Below, piece by piece: positions 1 through 9,272 of a DNA stretch of 64,000 bases. A program made the translations under genes and the position numbers. Where the stretch lies: positions 1-64,000 of the forward strand of contig JACOSO010000085.1 in NCBI GenBank assembly GCA_016178785.1, read 5' to 3'. Every line of letters begins with the position of its first letter. The first letter of the stretch is position 1. The stretch comes from Bacteroidota bacterium (GTDB lineage: Bacteria > Bacteroidota > Bacteroidia > Cytophagales > Cyclobacteriaceae). The notes under the pieces are model-generated. The model was not told the DNA's origin, did no database searches, and saw only the letters and a program-made list of their open reading frames with translations.

Positions 1-1409
1 GCATTGGCGCGCACCTTTCCTAAATCCGTTTCGAGTAAGGGAATGTCTTCACGCTTGGGTGAAGTAAACGGATGGTGCATCGCGTTCCAGCGTTTTGCTT
101 CTTCATCGTATTCAAAAAGAGGAAAGTCGAGTACCCATAGCGCAGCAAATTTATTTTTGTCGCGCAAGCCAAGTTGATTGGCCACATGCAATCGAAGTTC
201 ACTTAGTGCTTTGCGGGTCTTGTCTTTTTCTCCAGCCAAAATCAAAATCAAATCGCCTGCTTCAGCATTGAATTTTTGCGCAAAGCGACTCAACTCAATC
301 TCATCATAAAACTTATCGACTGATGATTTGAATGTGCCATTGGTTTCACAGCGCAAATACACCATGCCTTTTGCTCCCACCTGCGGACGTTTTACAAATT
401 CCGTAAGCTCATCAAGTTGCTTTCTGGTGTAACCTGAGCAACCCTTTGCACAAATTCCGACAACGAGCTCAGCACTGTCAAACACGCTGAAACCTTTGCC
501 TTGAGCTACATCGTTCAGCTCGGCAAACTTCATTTCAAAGCGTGTATCTGGTTTGTCAGAACCATAATATTTCATTGCATCAGTATAGCTCATGCGAGGC
601 ACTTCCTGCAGGTCAATTCCTTTCACTGTTTTAAAAAGATGACGGATCAATCCTTCAAACATTTTCAAGATGTCTTCCTGTGTTACAAACGACATCTCGC
701 AGTCGATCTGGGTAAACTCAGGCTGACGGTCAGCACGCAAATCTTCATCTCGAAAGCATTTCACGATCTGATAATAGCGATCAAAACCCGACACCATCAG
801 CAGTTGCTTAAATGTTTGTGGCGATTGAGGTAAAGCATAAAACTCACCTTGATTCATTCGCGAAGGCACCACAAAATCGCGTGCTCCTTCAGGAGTGCTT
901 TTAATCAACACGGGTGTCTCAACTTCAATAAAATTTTGCGCATCCATGTACGCCCGGGTCTGTTGCCCCATTTTGTGGCGCAATTGCAAGCTTTCTCGCA
1001 CCACATTCCTGCGCAAGTCGAGGTAGCGGTATTTCATTCGCAGGTCATCACCGCCATCGGTTTCATCTTCTATAGTAAATGGAGGTGTCTTCGATTGATT
1101 CAAAATCTCAATAGAGGAAACTTTTATTTCAATATCGCCTGTAGCAATATTCGAATTCTTGGAGTGCCGCTCGGCCACTACGCCTTCCACCTTAATCACA
1201 AACTCACGGCCAAGTCTGCGTGCCGTTTGCAGCAAAGCAGCATCGCTCTTTCCTTCTTCCAGAAAAAGCTGTGTAATGCCGTAGCGGTCGCGCAGGTCAA
1301 TCCACAGCAAACTGCCCTTGTCGCGCAAGCGTTGCACCCAGCCGGTAAGGGTAATTTGTTTGTTCACATCGCTCATCCGCAATTCACCGCAAGTGTGTGT
1401 CCGTAGCAT
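1..1409 (-). CDS. aspS: Aspartate--tRNA ligase, 3' end missing (window edge)
   Basis: Class IIb aminoacyl-tRNA synthetase that charges tRNA-Asp. The visible N-terminal ~469 residues begin with an OB-fold anticodon-binding domain (RTHTCGELR, then [18 protein letters not shown]) and continue into the catalytic domain, with the motif 2 stretch [18 protein letters not shown] and the bacterial GAD-type insertion after it. The gene runs off the left edge, so its C-terminus (class II motif 3) is not seen. The start is the ATG at 1407-1409; a second in-frame ATG 11 codons later would cut into the conserved RTHTCGELR stretch. Long plus-strand open frames across this region are shadows. Confidence 0.96.
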   Translation of the reverse strand, partial: MLRTHTCGELRMSDVNKQITLTGWVQRLRDKGSLLWIDLRDRYGITQLFLEEGKSDAALLQTARRLGREFVIKVEGVVAERHSKNSNIATGDIEIKVSSIEILNQSKTPPFTIEDETDGGDDLRMKYRYLDLRRNVVRESLQLRHKMGQQTRAYMDAQNFIEVETPVLIKSTPEGARDFVVPSRMNQGEFYALPQSPQTFKQLLMVSGFDRYYQIVKCFRDEDLRADRQPEFTQIDCEMSFVTQEDILKMFEGLIRHLFKTVKGIDLQEVPRMSYTDAMKYYGSDKPDTRFEMKFAELNDVAQGKGFSVFDSAELVVGICAKGCSGYTRKQLDELTEFVKRPQVGAKGMVYLRCETNGTFKSSVDKFYDEIELSRFAQKFNAEAGDLILILAGEKDKTRKALSELRLHVANQLGLRDKNKFAALWVLDFPLFEYDEEAKRWNAMHHPFTSPKREDIPLLETDLGKVRAN

Positions 1410-1436
1410 CGGGTTTTGATTAATTTTGGCGCGAAT

Positions 1437-1464
1437 TTAGTTAATCGTTCTTAGTTAATCGTTA
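1437..1464. repeat. Heptad-period repeat array (TTAGTTA/ATCGTTC)
   Basis: Two near-identical 14-base blocks, each made of two heptads (TTAGTTA then ATCGTT plus C or A), lie between aspS and the next gene. The period is 14 = 2 x 7, in line with the other heptad arrays in the window. Confidence 0.6.
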
Positions 1465-1509
1465 TAGGGTCTCAGTCTTTGCTATTCTGCGGTTATTAAT
1501 ATCTAAAGA

Positions 1510-1544
1510 ATCTTGAATCTTAAATTCTGAATGTGGAATTTTGA
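1510..1544. repeat. Heptad-period repeat array (ATCTTGA type)
   Basis: Five contiguous 7-base units, each starting with AT and ending in GA or AA (for example ATCTTGA and ATTTTGA), sit just upstream of the secreted-protein gene starting at 1570. Confidence 0.7.
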
Positions 1545-1569
1545 CCCGATGGTTATCGGGAATGACTTT

Positions 1570-2115
1570 ATGAAAAAAATTGGAGTACTCTTTTTACTAG
1601 CTCTTTTCGCCTTCGCTCCAACGAAACAGGTAAAGACCAAAATTGGCGATGGAATCACAGTGACGCTGCCCACCACACTAACGCCAATGACTGAAGAAGA
1701 CATTGTGGTACGCTATCCATCCGTGCGGGCTCCGCTGGGCGCATTCACTAACCAAAACCGCGATACCGATTTCAGTGTGAATATCTCCGCCACGCAATGG
1801 GTTCAAGCCGATATTGAGATCGCAGCTAAGTTTTTTAAATCGGGCATTTACAACCTCTATGACCGTGTGGATATTATCAGCTCAGGTATTCAGACCATCA
1901 ACAAAAAGAAATTTATCTTCTACGAATTCGAATCACGCGTGAATGGCAATAAGATGAAAGAGTCTGAACGTCAACCCGTCTTCCGTTATTCATACGTTCA
2001 ATATTATATCGAGAAGGGCCGCACTCTCGTGTTTACTTTCAACTGCCCCAAAGACCAACGTGCTCTCTGGCAAAATTCGGCACATGCTATTATGAAGTCG
2101 ATTAAGTTGAAGTGA
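1570..2115 (+). CDS. Secreted protein of unknown function
   Basis: I do not recognise the family. The 181-residue product starts with a signal peptide (MKKIGVLFLLALFAFAP) and has no lipobox cysteine, so it is probably exported to the periplasm. The rest is a mixed alpha/beta domain with aromatic-rich strands (FRYSYVQYYIEKGRTLVFTF) and ends in MKSIKLK; the pattern is like small proteins that assess stress-induced or lipid-related functions, but I cannot assign one. An upstream in-frame ATG at 1531 would put 13 extra residues ahead of the signal peptide and lies inside a heptad array, so 1570 is preferred. It is transcribed away from aspS. Confidence 0.8.
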   Translation: MKKIGVLFLLALFAFAPTKQVKTKIGDGITVTLPTTLTPMTEEDIVVRYPSVRAPLGAFTNQNRDTDFSVNISATQWVQADIEIAAKFFKSGIYNLYDRVDIISSGIQTINKKKFIFYEFESRVNGNKMKESERQPVFRYSYVQYYIEKGRTLVFTFNCPKDQRALWQNSAHAIMKSIKLK

Positions 2116-2126
2116 ATTTCATTTAA

Positions 2127-2161
2127 GGTTCAAAATTCCAGATTCCAGATTTGATTTAAAC
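2127..2161. repeat. Heptad-period repeat array (GATTCCA type)
   Basis: Five consecutive 7-base units (AATTCCA, GATTCCA and relatives) begin 11 bases after the stop codon of the preceding gene. Confidence 0.6.
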
Positions 2162-2209
2162 AGAAGCGTTTAAGCCGCTTAACAAAGTATGTTGTCTTTC
2201 AGAATTGGG

Positions 2210-2230
2210 CTCTGCGTTCTTTGTGGCTTT
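2210..2230. repeat. Heptad-period repeat, CTCTGCG type
   Basis: Three 7-base units (CTCTGCG, TTCTTTG, TGGCTTT). It resembles the array at 10809-10843 in style. Nothing else is recognisable in the 2116-2399 gap. Confidence 0.4.
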
Positions 2231-2399
2231 CAGTTTTTTATTTTTTCAAAAAGTGAGACCGAAAAAGCAATAATTCAAAGTGCAAAATGGCGACTACCTA
2301 ATTGGTTTACCGAAAGAATTTGTATCCCTAAACCGGCAGAAAATCTAGGTTTTTAAAAAAATGTAGATATTTGAGCCCTTTGAACTGAAAAATAACTGC

Positions 2400-4739
2400 A
2401 TGTCTAAGAATTTAGTGATCGTTGAGTCTCCCGCGAAAGCGAAAACAATAGAAGGCTATCTTGGAAAAGATTTCAAGGTGGCATCGAGCATGGGCCACGT
2501 GCGTGATCTGCCAAAAGGAAAGGGTGCCATCGATATAGAAAATAGTTTTGAGCCCACCTACGAAGTTTCTCCCGAGAAAAAAGAGGTTATCAAAAATTTA
2601 AAGGAGCTCGCTAAATCGGCCGAGATGGTGTACCTGGCGTCCGATGAAGACCGTGAAGGAGAAGCAATTTCATGGCACTTGAAAGAAGTACTCAATCTTA
2701 ATGATAAAAAGACCAGAAGAATAGTTTTTACCGAGATCACTAAGAACGCAATTCTCAACGCGATCAAAAACCCGCGCGGTATTGATATTGACCTGGTAAA
2801 TGCACAGCAGGCAAGACGCATTCTTGACCGCCTTGTGGGATTTGAATTATCTCCGATCCTTTGGAAAAAAATAAAAACGGGCCTTTCCGCTGGCCGGGTG
2901 CAGAGTGTTGCCGTGCGATTAGTAGTTGAGCGCGAACGTGAGATTGATCAATTCGATGCCAAGTCTGCCTTTAAAGTTTCCGCCATTTTCGATTTGGGAA
3001 AAGGCAAGCAACTTGTTGCCGAACTTCCTGAAAAATTTTATACGGAGGAAGAAGTGCTAAGGTTTTTGGAATCGTGTAAAGGAGCGAAGTTCAGCATTGG
3101 TGATTTACAAAAGAAACCTGCAAAGAAATCCCCAGCACCTCCGTTCACAACCTCGACCTTGCAACAAGAGGCTGGCAGAAAACTTAGCTTCTCTGTTTCT
3201 CAGACCATGGTGGTAGCGCAGAAGCTTTACGAGGCTGGTAAGATTTCATATATGCGTACTGACTCGTTGAATTTATCCGAAGAAGCAGTGGCAGGCGCAA
3301 CGAAACAAATTACTTCAGCTTACGGAAAAGAATTTGTTCATGTGCGCAAATTCAAGACCAAATCAGCAAGCGCGCAAGAGGCTCACGAAGCAATTCGTCC
3401 TACCGATTTTTCAGTGACCGATCCTGGCATGGATCGCAATGCGCAACGACTTTATGAATTAATTTGGAAACGTGCCATTGCGTCTCAGATGGCTGATGCT
3501 GAATTGGAAAGAACAACTGCAGTCATCAAAATTTCTACCAATAATAAATACACCCTTACCGCCCAAGGCGAGGTGGTGAAGTTTGAAGGGTTTTTGAAAG
3601 TATATTTTGAATCTCAGGATGAAGACGATGATGACTCAGGAGGTGGAAAAGTATTGCCGCCACTTACGGTCGGACAAGAATTGGATTTGAATGAACTCAC
3701 TGCGACTCAAACCTTTTCGAGACATCCACCTCGTTACACGGAAGCGAGTTTGGTGAAAAAATTGGAAGAGTTGGGAATTGGTCGCCCGTCAACGTATGCA
3801 CCTACAATTTCTACTGTGCAGAAACGCGGTTATGTGGTGAAAGAAAGTCGTGAGGGCGAAGAGCGCAAGTACAAAGTCCTTTTATTGAAGGAGAATAAGA
3901 TTACAAACAAAACTGAAGCAGAAATCACCGGTGCAGAGAAAAATAAATTGTTCCCCACCAACATGGCAATGATCGTGACCGATTTTTTGGTGGAACATTT
4001 TGCTGAAGTTACCGATTATTCTTTCACGGCCGAGATTGAAAAAGAGTTTGATGAGATAGCCAGCGGTAAACTGAAGTGGCAAAAGATGTTGGATGGATTT
4101 TACAAACCATTCCATAAGATCGTCATCAAGACTGAAAAAGTAGAGCGCTCATCTGTGCAAAACAAGAGCCGTGAACTGGGGGTTGACCCGAAAACTAAAA
4201 AGAATGTTTACGTCAAGCTTGGAAAATTTGGCGCCTATGTTCAGCTCGGTGAAAATCCTGATGACAATGGAGGAGAGAAACCCAAGTTTGCAGCGTTAAG
4301 ACAAGGACAATTTATCGAGAATCTCACGCTTGAAGATGCGCTAGAGCTAATGAAAATGCCGCGCGATCTTGGCACGTTTGAAGATTTGTCGGTGGTTACC
4401 AACATCGGGCGTTTTGGTCCTTATGTTTTGCACAACAAGAAATTTGTTTCCATTCCGAAAGGAGAGGACCCTTATACGATCACACCTGAGCGCGCAGTAG
4501 AATTGATCAAAGCAAAGCGCGAGGCAGATGCTAACAAGACTATCAAGTTATTTCCTGAGAACGCAGATATTCAAGTCCTCAACGGCCGCTTCGGGCCATA
4601 CATCAAAGCCGGAAAGAAAAACGTAAAAATTCCGAAAGGCAAAGTTCCTGCTGAATTAACGCTTGAAGAATGTGTGACACTTGCAGCGAATGCACCAGAG
4701 AAGAAAGGAAGATTTGGTGGAAGGAAGAAGAAGGAGTAA
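2400..4739 (+). CDS. topA: DNA topoisomerase I (type IA)
   Basis: Relaxes negative supercoils by cutting and rejoining one strand. The TOPRIM domain at the N-terminus carries Glu9 (VIVESPAKAKTIEGYLG) and the DxDxE acidic cluster D82/D84/E86 (SDEDREGEA). The catalytic tyrosine is Tyr284 in GKISYMRTDS. The C-terminal third contains three basic repeats of the topoisomerase C-terminal type (KLGKFGAYVQLG, NIGRFGPYVLHN, LNGRFGPYIKAG) and ends in a Lys/Arg tail. There are no Cys4 zinc fingers, unlike the E. coli enzyme. Length is 779 residues. It converges with the minus-strand DUF4340 gene, 2 bases away. Confidence 0.98.
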   Translation: MSKNLVIVESPAKAKTIEGYLGKDFKVASSMGHVRDLPKGKGAIDIENSFEPTYEVSPEKKEVIKNLKELAKSAEMVYLASDEDREGEAISWHLKEVLNLNDKKTRRIVFTEITKNAILNAIKNPRGIDIDLVNAQQARRILDRLVGFELSPILWKKIKTGLSAGRVQSVAVRLVVEREREIDQFDAKSAFKVSAIFDLGKGKQLVAELPEKFYTEEEVLRFLESCKGAKFSIGDLQKKPAKKSPAPPFTTSTLQQEAGRKLSFSVSQTMVVAQKLYEAGKISYMRTDSLNLSEEAVAGATKQITSAYGKEFVHVRKFKTKSASAQEAHEAIRPTDFSVTDPGMDRNAQRLYELIWKRAIASQMADAELERTTAVIKISTNNKYTLTAQGEVVKFEGFLKVYFESQDEDDDDSGGGKVLPPLTVGQELDLNELTATQTFSRHPPRYTEASLVKKLEELGIGRPSTYAPTISTVQKRGYVVKESREGEERKYKVLLLKENKITNKTEAEITGAEKNKLFPTNMAMIVTDFLVEHFAEVTDYSFTAEIEKEFDEIASGKLKWQKMLDGFYKPFHKIVIKTEKVERSSVQNKSRELGVDPKTKKNVYVKLGKFGAYVQLGENPDDNGGEKPKFAALRQGQFIENLTLEDALELMKMPRDLGTFEDLSVVTNIGRFGPYVLHNKKFVSIPKGEDPYTITPERAVELIKAKREADANKTIKLFPENADIQVLNGRFGPYIKAGKKNVKIPKGKVPAELTLEECVTLAANAPEKKGRFGGRKKKE

Positions 4740-4741
4740 GT

Positions 4742-5683
4742 TTATTCTTCTTTTGAAATGAAGTAATCTCTCCTCTTAAAAATTTCTTTTAGGGCAAGGG
4801 AGTTCAATTCAACAATTTCATCTTTCGTTTTTGCAATTACGATTGGTTTCCCTTTTTGAATGGGAAAAATCTTTAATTCATAACTGCGACTTGCAATGTC
4901 CTGAATTGTTATTGTTTCGATAGGTGAGAGAGAAGTCAGGCTATCATAAATCTTTCCTTGCTCATTAGTCAGAATTCGATCTGCCCGTAAAAGTGAAACA
5001 GCATCCAGAAAATTGTTGAGCTTGATAGTGTCTGCTGAAATTCCCTCAATACCAAAGAATTTATTTTGGAAGGATACTTTAAAGTTTTGTTTTGGATCAG
5101 TAGGAAAGACTGCTTCAAGACTTTTGAAATTCTGCCAATTAAAATTAAAGACCCGCTTATCGCGCCAGTCGTTGGTGGGTACTTCAAAAACAGATGCCAC
5201 ATAAACACGATAGCCGGGAATAGTAACTAAGTATGGAATACCATCACCCAGTTGAAAATAAGTTTCTGATTTTTGCTGATTTCCTTCTGACCAAAATTCT
5301 TTAACAAAGGCAGCTCCTTCATAACAAGAAATTTTGATTCCATTTTTGCTGATTTCTGTTTTCACGGAGTCTTGAATACTGGAAGCCACTTTGCGTTTCG
5401 CTTCGACCTGTTTTAGCGCAGCAAATAAAACAGTGATCATTTGCCGGTCAGCTTCATGAGTGCCGTTCACTACCCACTTTGTGCCGTTAAACGTTAATTC
5501 TATCTTCTCTTTTGTTGATTGTAGAACGATGCGATCAATTTTCTCAAGATTTGTGATTTGAAATATCTGTTTGTCAACTGAGGGGTAATTTTTCGAATTA
5601 TTATTGAAAACAAAAAAGCCAAAGATCAGAATGATCATTACGATCAGCGATAATAAGAGTCGTATGTTTTTTCTTTTTTGCAT
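4742..5683 (-). CDS. DUF4340-type membrane-anchored protein downstream of gldG
   Basis: A 313-residue protein with one N-terminal membrane segment (about residues 9-27, LLLSLIVMIILIFGFFVF) and a large periplasmic part typical of DUF4340 (KIDRIVLQSTKEKIELTFNGTKWVVNG). Proteins of this family often accompany GldG-like ABC transporter subunits. Its ATG directly follows the gldG stop codon with no spacing, so it is almost certainly the last gene of the gldA-gldF-gldG operon and may be an accessory of that transporter. Biochemical function is unknown. Confidence 0.82.
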   Translation of the reverse strand: MQKRKNIRLLLSLIVMIILIFGFFVFNNNSKNYPSVDKQIFQITNLEKIDRIVLQSTKEKIELTFNGTKWVVNGTHEADRQMITVLFAALKQVEAKRKVASSIQDSVKTEISKNGIKISCYEGAAFVKEFWSEGNQQKSETYFQLGDGIPYLVTIPGYRVYVASVFEVPTNDWRDKRVFNFNWQNFKSLEAVFPTDPKQNFKVSFQNKFFGIEGISADTIKLNNFLDAVSLLRADRILTNEQGKIYDSLTSLSPIETITIQDIASRSYELKIFPIQKGKPIVIAKTKDEIVELNSLALKEIFKRRDYFISKEE

Positions 5684-7360
5684 TTAGAATTTAGCGTATT
5701 TTATTTTTCTCAAATACGAGCGAGTCACTCCAAAAATCACAAGTACTACAATCGGTAAAAGTAAATTGATGATCTGCCAAAAAGTTCGTTCTTTTATTTT
5801 TTCTTTATCCAGCGGACGAATTTTTACTTCTTTGTTGCGCACATGAATCAATCCGTTTTCATCAGTGAGATAAGCGACCATATTTAAAAGAAGATCTTGG
5901 TTCGCAAAAGTATATTGAGAAAATGGATCAAAACCAAGAGCTTGCGGTTTGCCATCACGTGGATTCACGTCATTGCGCGCGATGTCACCATCGGCTATGA
6001 CAATAATTTTTGTTGGAGAACTTTTTTCAACAAAGCCAGAGGCATCAACACCTTCGGGGGCAAAACGGTTTTTATAAAGTGAAGTAAAATTCCCTTCTAG
6101 CAAATAGCCCAACGGAATTTTTCCGTCATTAAAGTTTACTTCTTTCAATTGCTGGCGCAGATCATTCACACTCACTTTTACAGGGGCAGTCATTTTGCGT
6201 GAGTAGGCAGATGAAAAAAGCAGAGGAGTTTTCTTTATGCCAACGGCCTTCACTGTATCAACACTGCTAATGAATTTAGTGACGATCGCATCCATATTTC
6301 TGGTAATGGGATGCTCAGCATATTGATTGACAAGAGGGAAGAAGGGCCAATCCAATTGCATGATCTGTGGACGGTTGCCTGCATTACCAATTACGATCGG
6401 ATACTTACCTGAAACCCGATCTTCGATTAAATCGGGATTGATTCGTACTACGTACTTGAAAAGTTGATCATCTAAGTTCAAATGGTAAGGAAAAGCAAAG
6501 TAGTCATCGCGCGAAGCGCTATCCATATTTGCTTCAAGTCTGTCGAGAAGGAATAACAGTTTTCCCCCGCGCATCACGTATTGATCAAGTTTGTATTTAT
6601 CAGCTGCTGAAAATTCTTTTTTCGGTTTTGCTACGACAAGTAGTTGGTACCTTTCAACTTTTTGTTTTTTGGATAAGTCAACATTGAAGACATCATACTG
6701 CTCAAGCAAGGCGTTATTGAAACTGGCGATCTGTAAACTATCCAATTCACCATGTCCATGCACCAACCCGATTTTTTTTCGGTTAGAGTTGCTCAGTTTG
6801 TAAATCGCGTTAGCCAATTCATATTCGGCTCCTTCAATGGATTGATTCAATACTTGTTGAGCATTTTGTGCACGGTTACCTTTGAGAAGCATAACCCCTT
6901 CTTCAAATCCCCCGTAAGAAACGAGCGCGCCTGGAAAAACAAATTTTTCAACTCGCTGACCGTTTTGATTTTCGATCACATTCATCGGGCTGATGCCCTT
7001 CGAGGTGAGTTCGTTCATAAATTCGTTGCGTGCTTTTTGACCTTGCGCTTGTGCGGGATCAGTAAAAATGAATTTGACCTTATTGTTTGAGTAAATCCGA
7101 AACTCTTCAAGTGTCTCTTTTACGGATTTTTGAAAACGCTTGAACCCTGAATTGAGATCACCCTCCAAAAACACTTCGATAAAAACTTCATCATCCAAAT
7201 TTTTCAGAAGCTCCTTCGTTTGCAGCTTGATCGTATATCGTTTTTCTTCAGTGAGGTCGATTCGAAAAAAATAAAGCGATGTCAGGCTGTTGAGCAGAAT
7301 CACGAACGCGATTCCATTCAAAAGAAATAAAAGATCGCCTGTTTTTTTATTGTTGAGCAC
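5684..7360 (-). CDS. gldG: Gliding-motility-associated ABC transporter substrate-binding protein GldG
   Basis: A 558-residue subunit with an N-terminal membrane anchor (about residues 13-32), a large periplasmic domain of the GldG type (LTEEKRYTIKLQTKELLKNL, then IYSNNKVKFIFTDP) and a C-terminal membrane helix (IINLLLPIVVLVIFGV). In flavobacteria GldA, GldF and GldG form one ABC transporter associated with gliding. Here gldG follows gldF by 35 bases and its stop touches the start of the DUF4340 gene. The transported substrate is not known. Confidence 0.93.
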   Translation of the reverse strand: MLNNKKTGDLLFLLNGIAFVILLNSLTSLYFFRIDLTEEKRYTIKLQTKELLKNLDDEVFIEVFLEGDLNSGFKRFQKSVKETLEEFRIYSNNKVKFIFTDPAQAQGQKARNEFMNELTSKGISPMNVIENQNGQRVEKFVFPGALVSYGGFEEGVMLLKGNRAQNAQQVLNQSIEGAEYELANAIYKLSNSNRKKIGLVHGHGELDSLQIASFNNALLEQYDVFNVDLSKKQKVERYQLLVVAKPKKEFSAADKYKLDQYVMRGGKLLFLLDRLEANMDSASRDDYFAFPYHLNLDDQLFKYVVRINPDLIEDRVSGKYPIVIGNAGNRPQIMQLDWPFFPLVNQYAEHPITRNMDAIVTKFISSVDTVKAVGIKKTPLLFSSAYSRKMTAPVKVSVNDLRQQLKEVNFNDGKIPLGYLLEGNFTSLYKNRFAPEGVDASGFVEKSSPTKIIVIADGDIARNDVNPRDGKPQALGFDPFSQYTFANQDLLLNMVAYLTDENGLIHVRNKEVKIRPLDKEKIKERTFWQIINLLLPIVVLVIFGVTRSYLRKIKYAKF

Positions 7361-7395
7361 TTAAATCTGCAATTAAAAATTTGTCGTTTTCAAAA

Positions 7396-8118
7396 TTACC
7401 ATTGCCGGCTTCCAATCACTGTCTTGGCACAAAGCAACACAAGGCCGGTTACAGTCAAAAAATAAATCACATCTCTGCTGTCTATCAAACCTTTGCTTAA
7501 CGCTTCGTAGTGATAAAGTATGCCAAGCTGCTTTATCAGCAAGGCCGAATCCGTTGTAAGCACTGCCAATGAGTCAAACCCTGTATAAAAAATAAAACAG
7601 AAAAATGCTGCGAGAATAAACGATACAATCTGATTAGTTGTAAGTGATGACGCACAAATTCCAATGGCGCAAAAAATCGAAGCCAGTAGCCCCAAACCGA
7701 TGTAAGAACCAATCACTCCAGCGGTATCAATGTTACCGATCGGGTTTCCTAATCTGTAAATTGAAAAGTAATAAATGAGTGTTGGTAGCAATGATACCAG
7801 CGTCAATGCGAAAGCCGCTAAAAATTTCCCTAAAACAATTCCCCAATCGGTAAGCGGTTTGGTGAGCAATAACTCCATGGTGCCAAGTTTTTTCTCTTCG
7901 GCAAAACTTTTCATGGTGATGGCAGGAATGAGAAAAATAAAAACGTAAGGTCCCATGGAGAACAGCGTGTCCAAATCGGCAAAACCGTAATCAAGCACAG
8001 AAGTTTCAGGAAATACCCAGAGCAATAGACCAATGCCCGTGAGGAATACACTGATCACTAAATAAGCAATGAGGGAGTTGAGGTAACTGTTGAATTCTTT
8101 AACGAAGACCCGGATCAT
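7396..8118 (-). CDS. gldF: Gliding-motility-associated ABC transporter permease GldF
   Basis: A 240-residue ABC-2 type permease with about six membrane helices. Characteristic stretches are FIFLIPAITMKSFAEEKKLGTMELLLTKP (written here as a family landmark near residues 58-87) and a hydrophobic C-terminus. Its ATG overlaps the gldA stop codon by four bases (ATGA), a translational coupling arrangement, so it is expressed with gldA. Confidence 0.93.
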   Translation of the reverse strand: MIRVFVKEFNSYLNSLIAYLVISVFLTGIGLLLWVFPETSVLDYGFADLDTLFSMGPYVFIFLIPAITMKSFAEEKKLGTMELLLTKPLTDWGIVLGKFLAAFALTLVSLLPTLIYYFSIYRLGNPIGNIDTAGVIGSYIGLGLLASIFCAIGICASSLTTNQIVSFILAAFFCFIFYTGFDSLAVLTTDSALLIKQLGILYHYEALSKGLIDSRDVIYFLTVTGLVLLCAKTVIGSRQW

Positions 8119-9029
8119 GCAGTAGCTTCTGAAGTAAGTGAACGGAAAATTTCTTCCATCGAATTTTCTTCCTGTCTCAAGCTGAGCAAGGATAGATTTC
8201 GTTCGGAAGCAAAGCGAATTAACTCAGGACGGATATCGGATTTCGAATGAATGCGGAATTGTTTGTCAACGGCAACAACTTTTTCTACACTCGAAAGAGA
8301 TGACAGGTCTTTAGCAGAGACTTGCTCTTTAAACTCAACCACAATGATCGAAACGTTTTCTTGATGGCCAATCAAATTCGTCAATTCATCATCTGCAACG
8401 ATTTTTCCGTGATTGATTATGATTACCCGATCGCATAACGCCTGCACTTCTTGCATAATGTGCGTTGAGAAAATCACTGTTTTGTTTTTGCTTATCTCCT
8501 TGATGAGCTTTCTGATCTCAATGATTTGATTAGGATCTAAACCCGTGGTGGGTTCATCCAATATCAAAACAGGGGGATTATGAATCAGTGCTTGAGCTAG
8601 TCCAACTCGCTGGCGGTATCCTTTTGAAAGTGAGCCTATCAATTTATTTTGTTCAGGTTCAAGTCCGCACATCGAAATGATTTCCTTTGTTCGATTTTTA
8701 AGTTGGCTGGCAGGAATTTGATAAACCTTGCCGATAAAATTCAAATATTCATGCACAAACATGTCGAGATAAAGTGGATTGTGCTCGGGCAAATAGCCAA
8801 TGATTTTCTTGACCTGCATCGGTTGCTCGACTACATCAAATCCATCAACCACAATACTTCCGCTCGTTGGCGGTAAATATCCCGTGGCAATCTTCATGGT
8901 GGTAGATTTCCCGGCTCCATTTGGGCCAAGAAAGCCGGCAATCTCGCCCTCATTTATAGTGAACGAAATGTCGTCAACCGCCTTTTGCCGGCCGTAAATT
9001 TTAGTGAGGTGATTGACTTGCAATGACAT
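8115..9029 (-). CDS. gldA: Gliding-motility-associated ABC transporter ATP-binding protein GldA
   Basis: ABC ATPase of 304 residues: Walker A GPNGAGKS (residues 35-42), signature LSKGYRQ (134-140), Walker B VLILDE (154-159). The C-terminal ~85 residues form an accessory domain. An upstream TTG would add three residues, but the ATG at 9027-9029 (MSLQVNHLTKIYG) is the better start. It heads the operon gldA-gldF-gldG-DUF4340. A TATTTTTG sequence matching the Bacteroidota -7 element lies only six bases upstream of the ATG on the coding strand (9036-9043). Confidence 0.94.
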   Translation of the reverse strand: MSLQVNHLTKIYGRQKAVDDISFTINEGEIAGFLGPNGAGKSTTMKIATGYLPPTSGSIVVDGFDVVEQPMQVKKIIGYLPEHNPLYLDMFVHEYLNFIGKVYQIPASQLKNRTKEIISMCGLEPEQNKLIGSLSKGYRQRVGLAQALIHNPPVLILDEPTTGLDPNQIIEIRKLIKEISKNKTVIFSTHIMQEVQALCDRVIIINHGKIVADDELTNLIGHQENVSIIVVEFKEQVSAKDLSSLSSVEKVVAVDKQFRIHSKSDIRPELIRFASERNLSLLSLRQEENSMEEIFRSLTSEATA

Positions 9030-9050
9030 GATCGGCAAAAATACAAATTG

Positions 9051-9113
9051 GATTCTGGATTCTGGCCTCTTGATTTTGGATACTTGTTGCTTGATTCTGG
9101 TTGCCGGATTTAT
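9051..9113. repeat. Heptad-period repeat array, nine units (GATTCTG type)
   Basis: Nine consecutive 7-base units; GATTCTG appears three times and GATTTTG once, with more diverged units (GTTGCTT, GATACTT) in between. This is the clearest case of 7-base phasing in the window. It lies between divergent gldA and the thioredoxin-fold protein gene. Confidence 0.8.
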
Positions 9114-9138
9114 CTACAATAGAATAGGCTAGTGCAAA

Positions 9139-9166
9139 GTATCAGGCATCGGCCACCAGCATCCAG
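9139..9166. repeat. Heptad-period repeat array (GCATCGG/CATCCAG)
   Basis: Four 7-base units ending in AG or GG (GTATCAG, GCATCGG and relatives), in phase with each other and 25 bases after the preceding array. Confidence 0.5.
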
Positions 9167-9272
9167 TTTGTTAATAAATTCTTAAACAAGTTACTAAACG
9201 TCAATTTTGTCGATGTATTGCCATTGCAAGTGAAAGTCGATTTATAGAAATTTGCACTACAAAATTCACTTT

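Noticed and set aside
501-1406. Two long plus-strand open frames (110 and 185 codons) inside aspS
   Set aside because: They lie antisense to a continuous, motif-rich aspartyl-tRNA synthetase frame and show no protein family features.
9051-9113. CRISPR-like array in the gldA upstream gap
   Set aside because: The units are 7 bases with no unique spacers; this is a short tandem repeat, not a repeat-spacer array.
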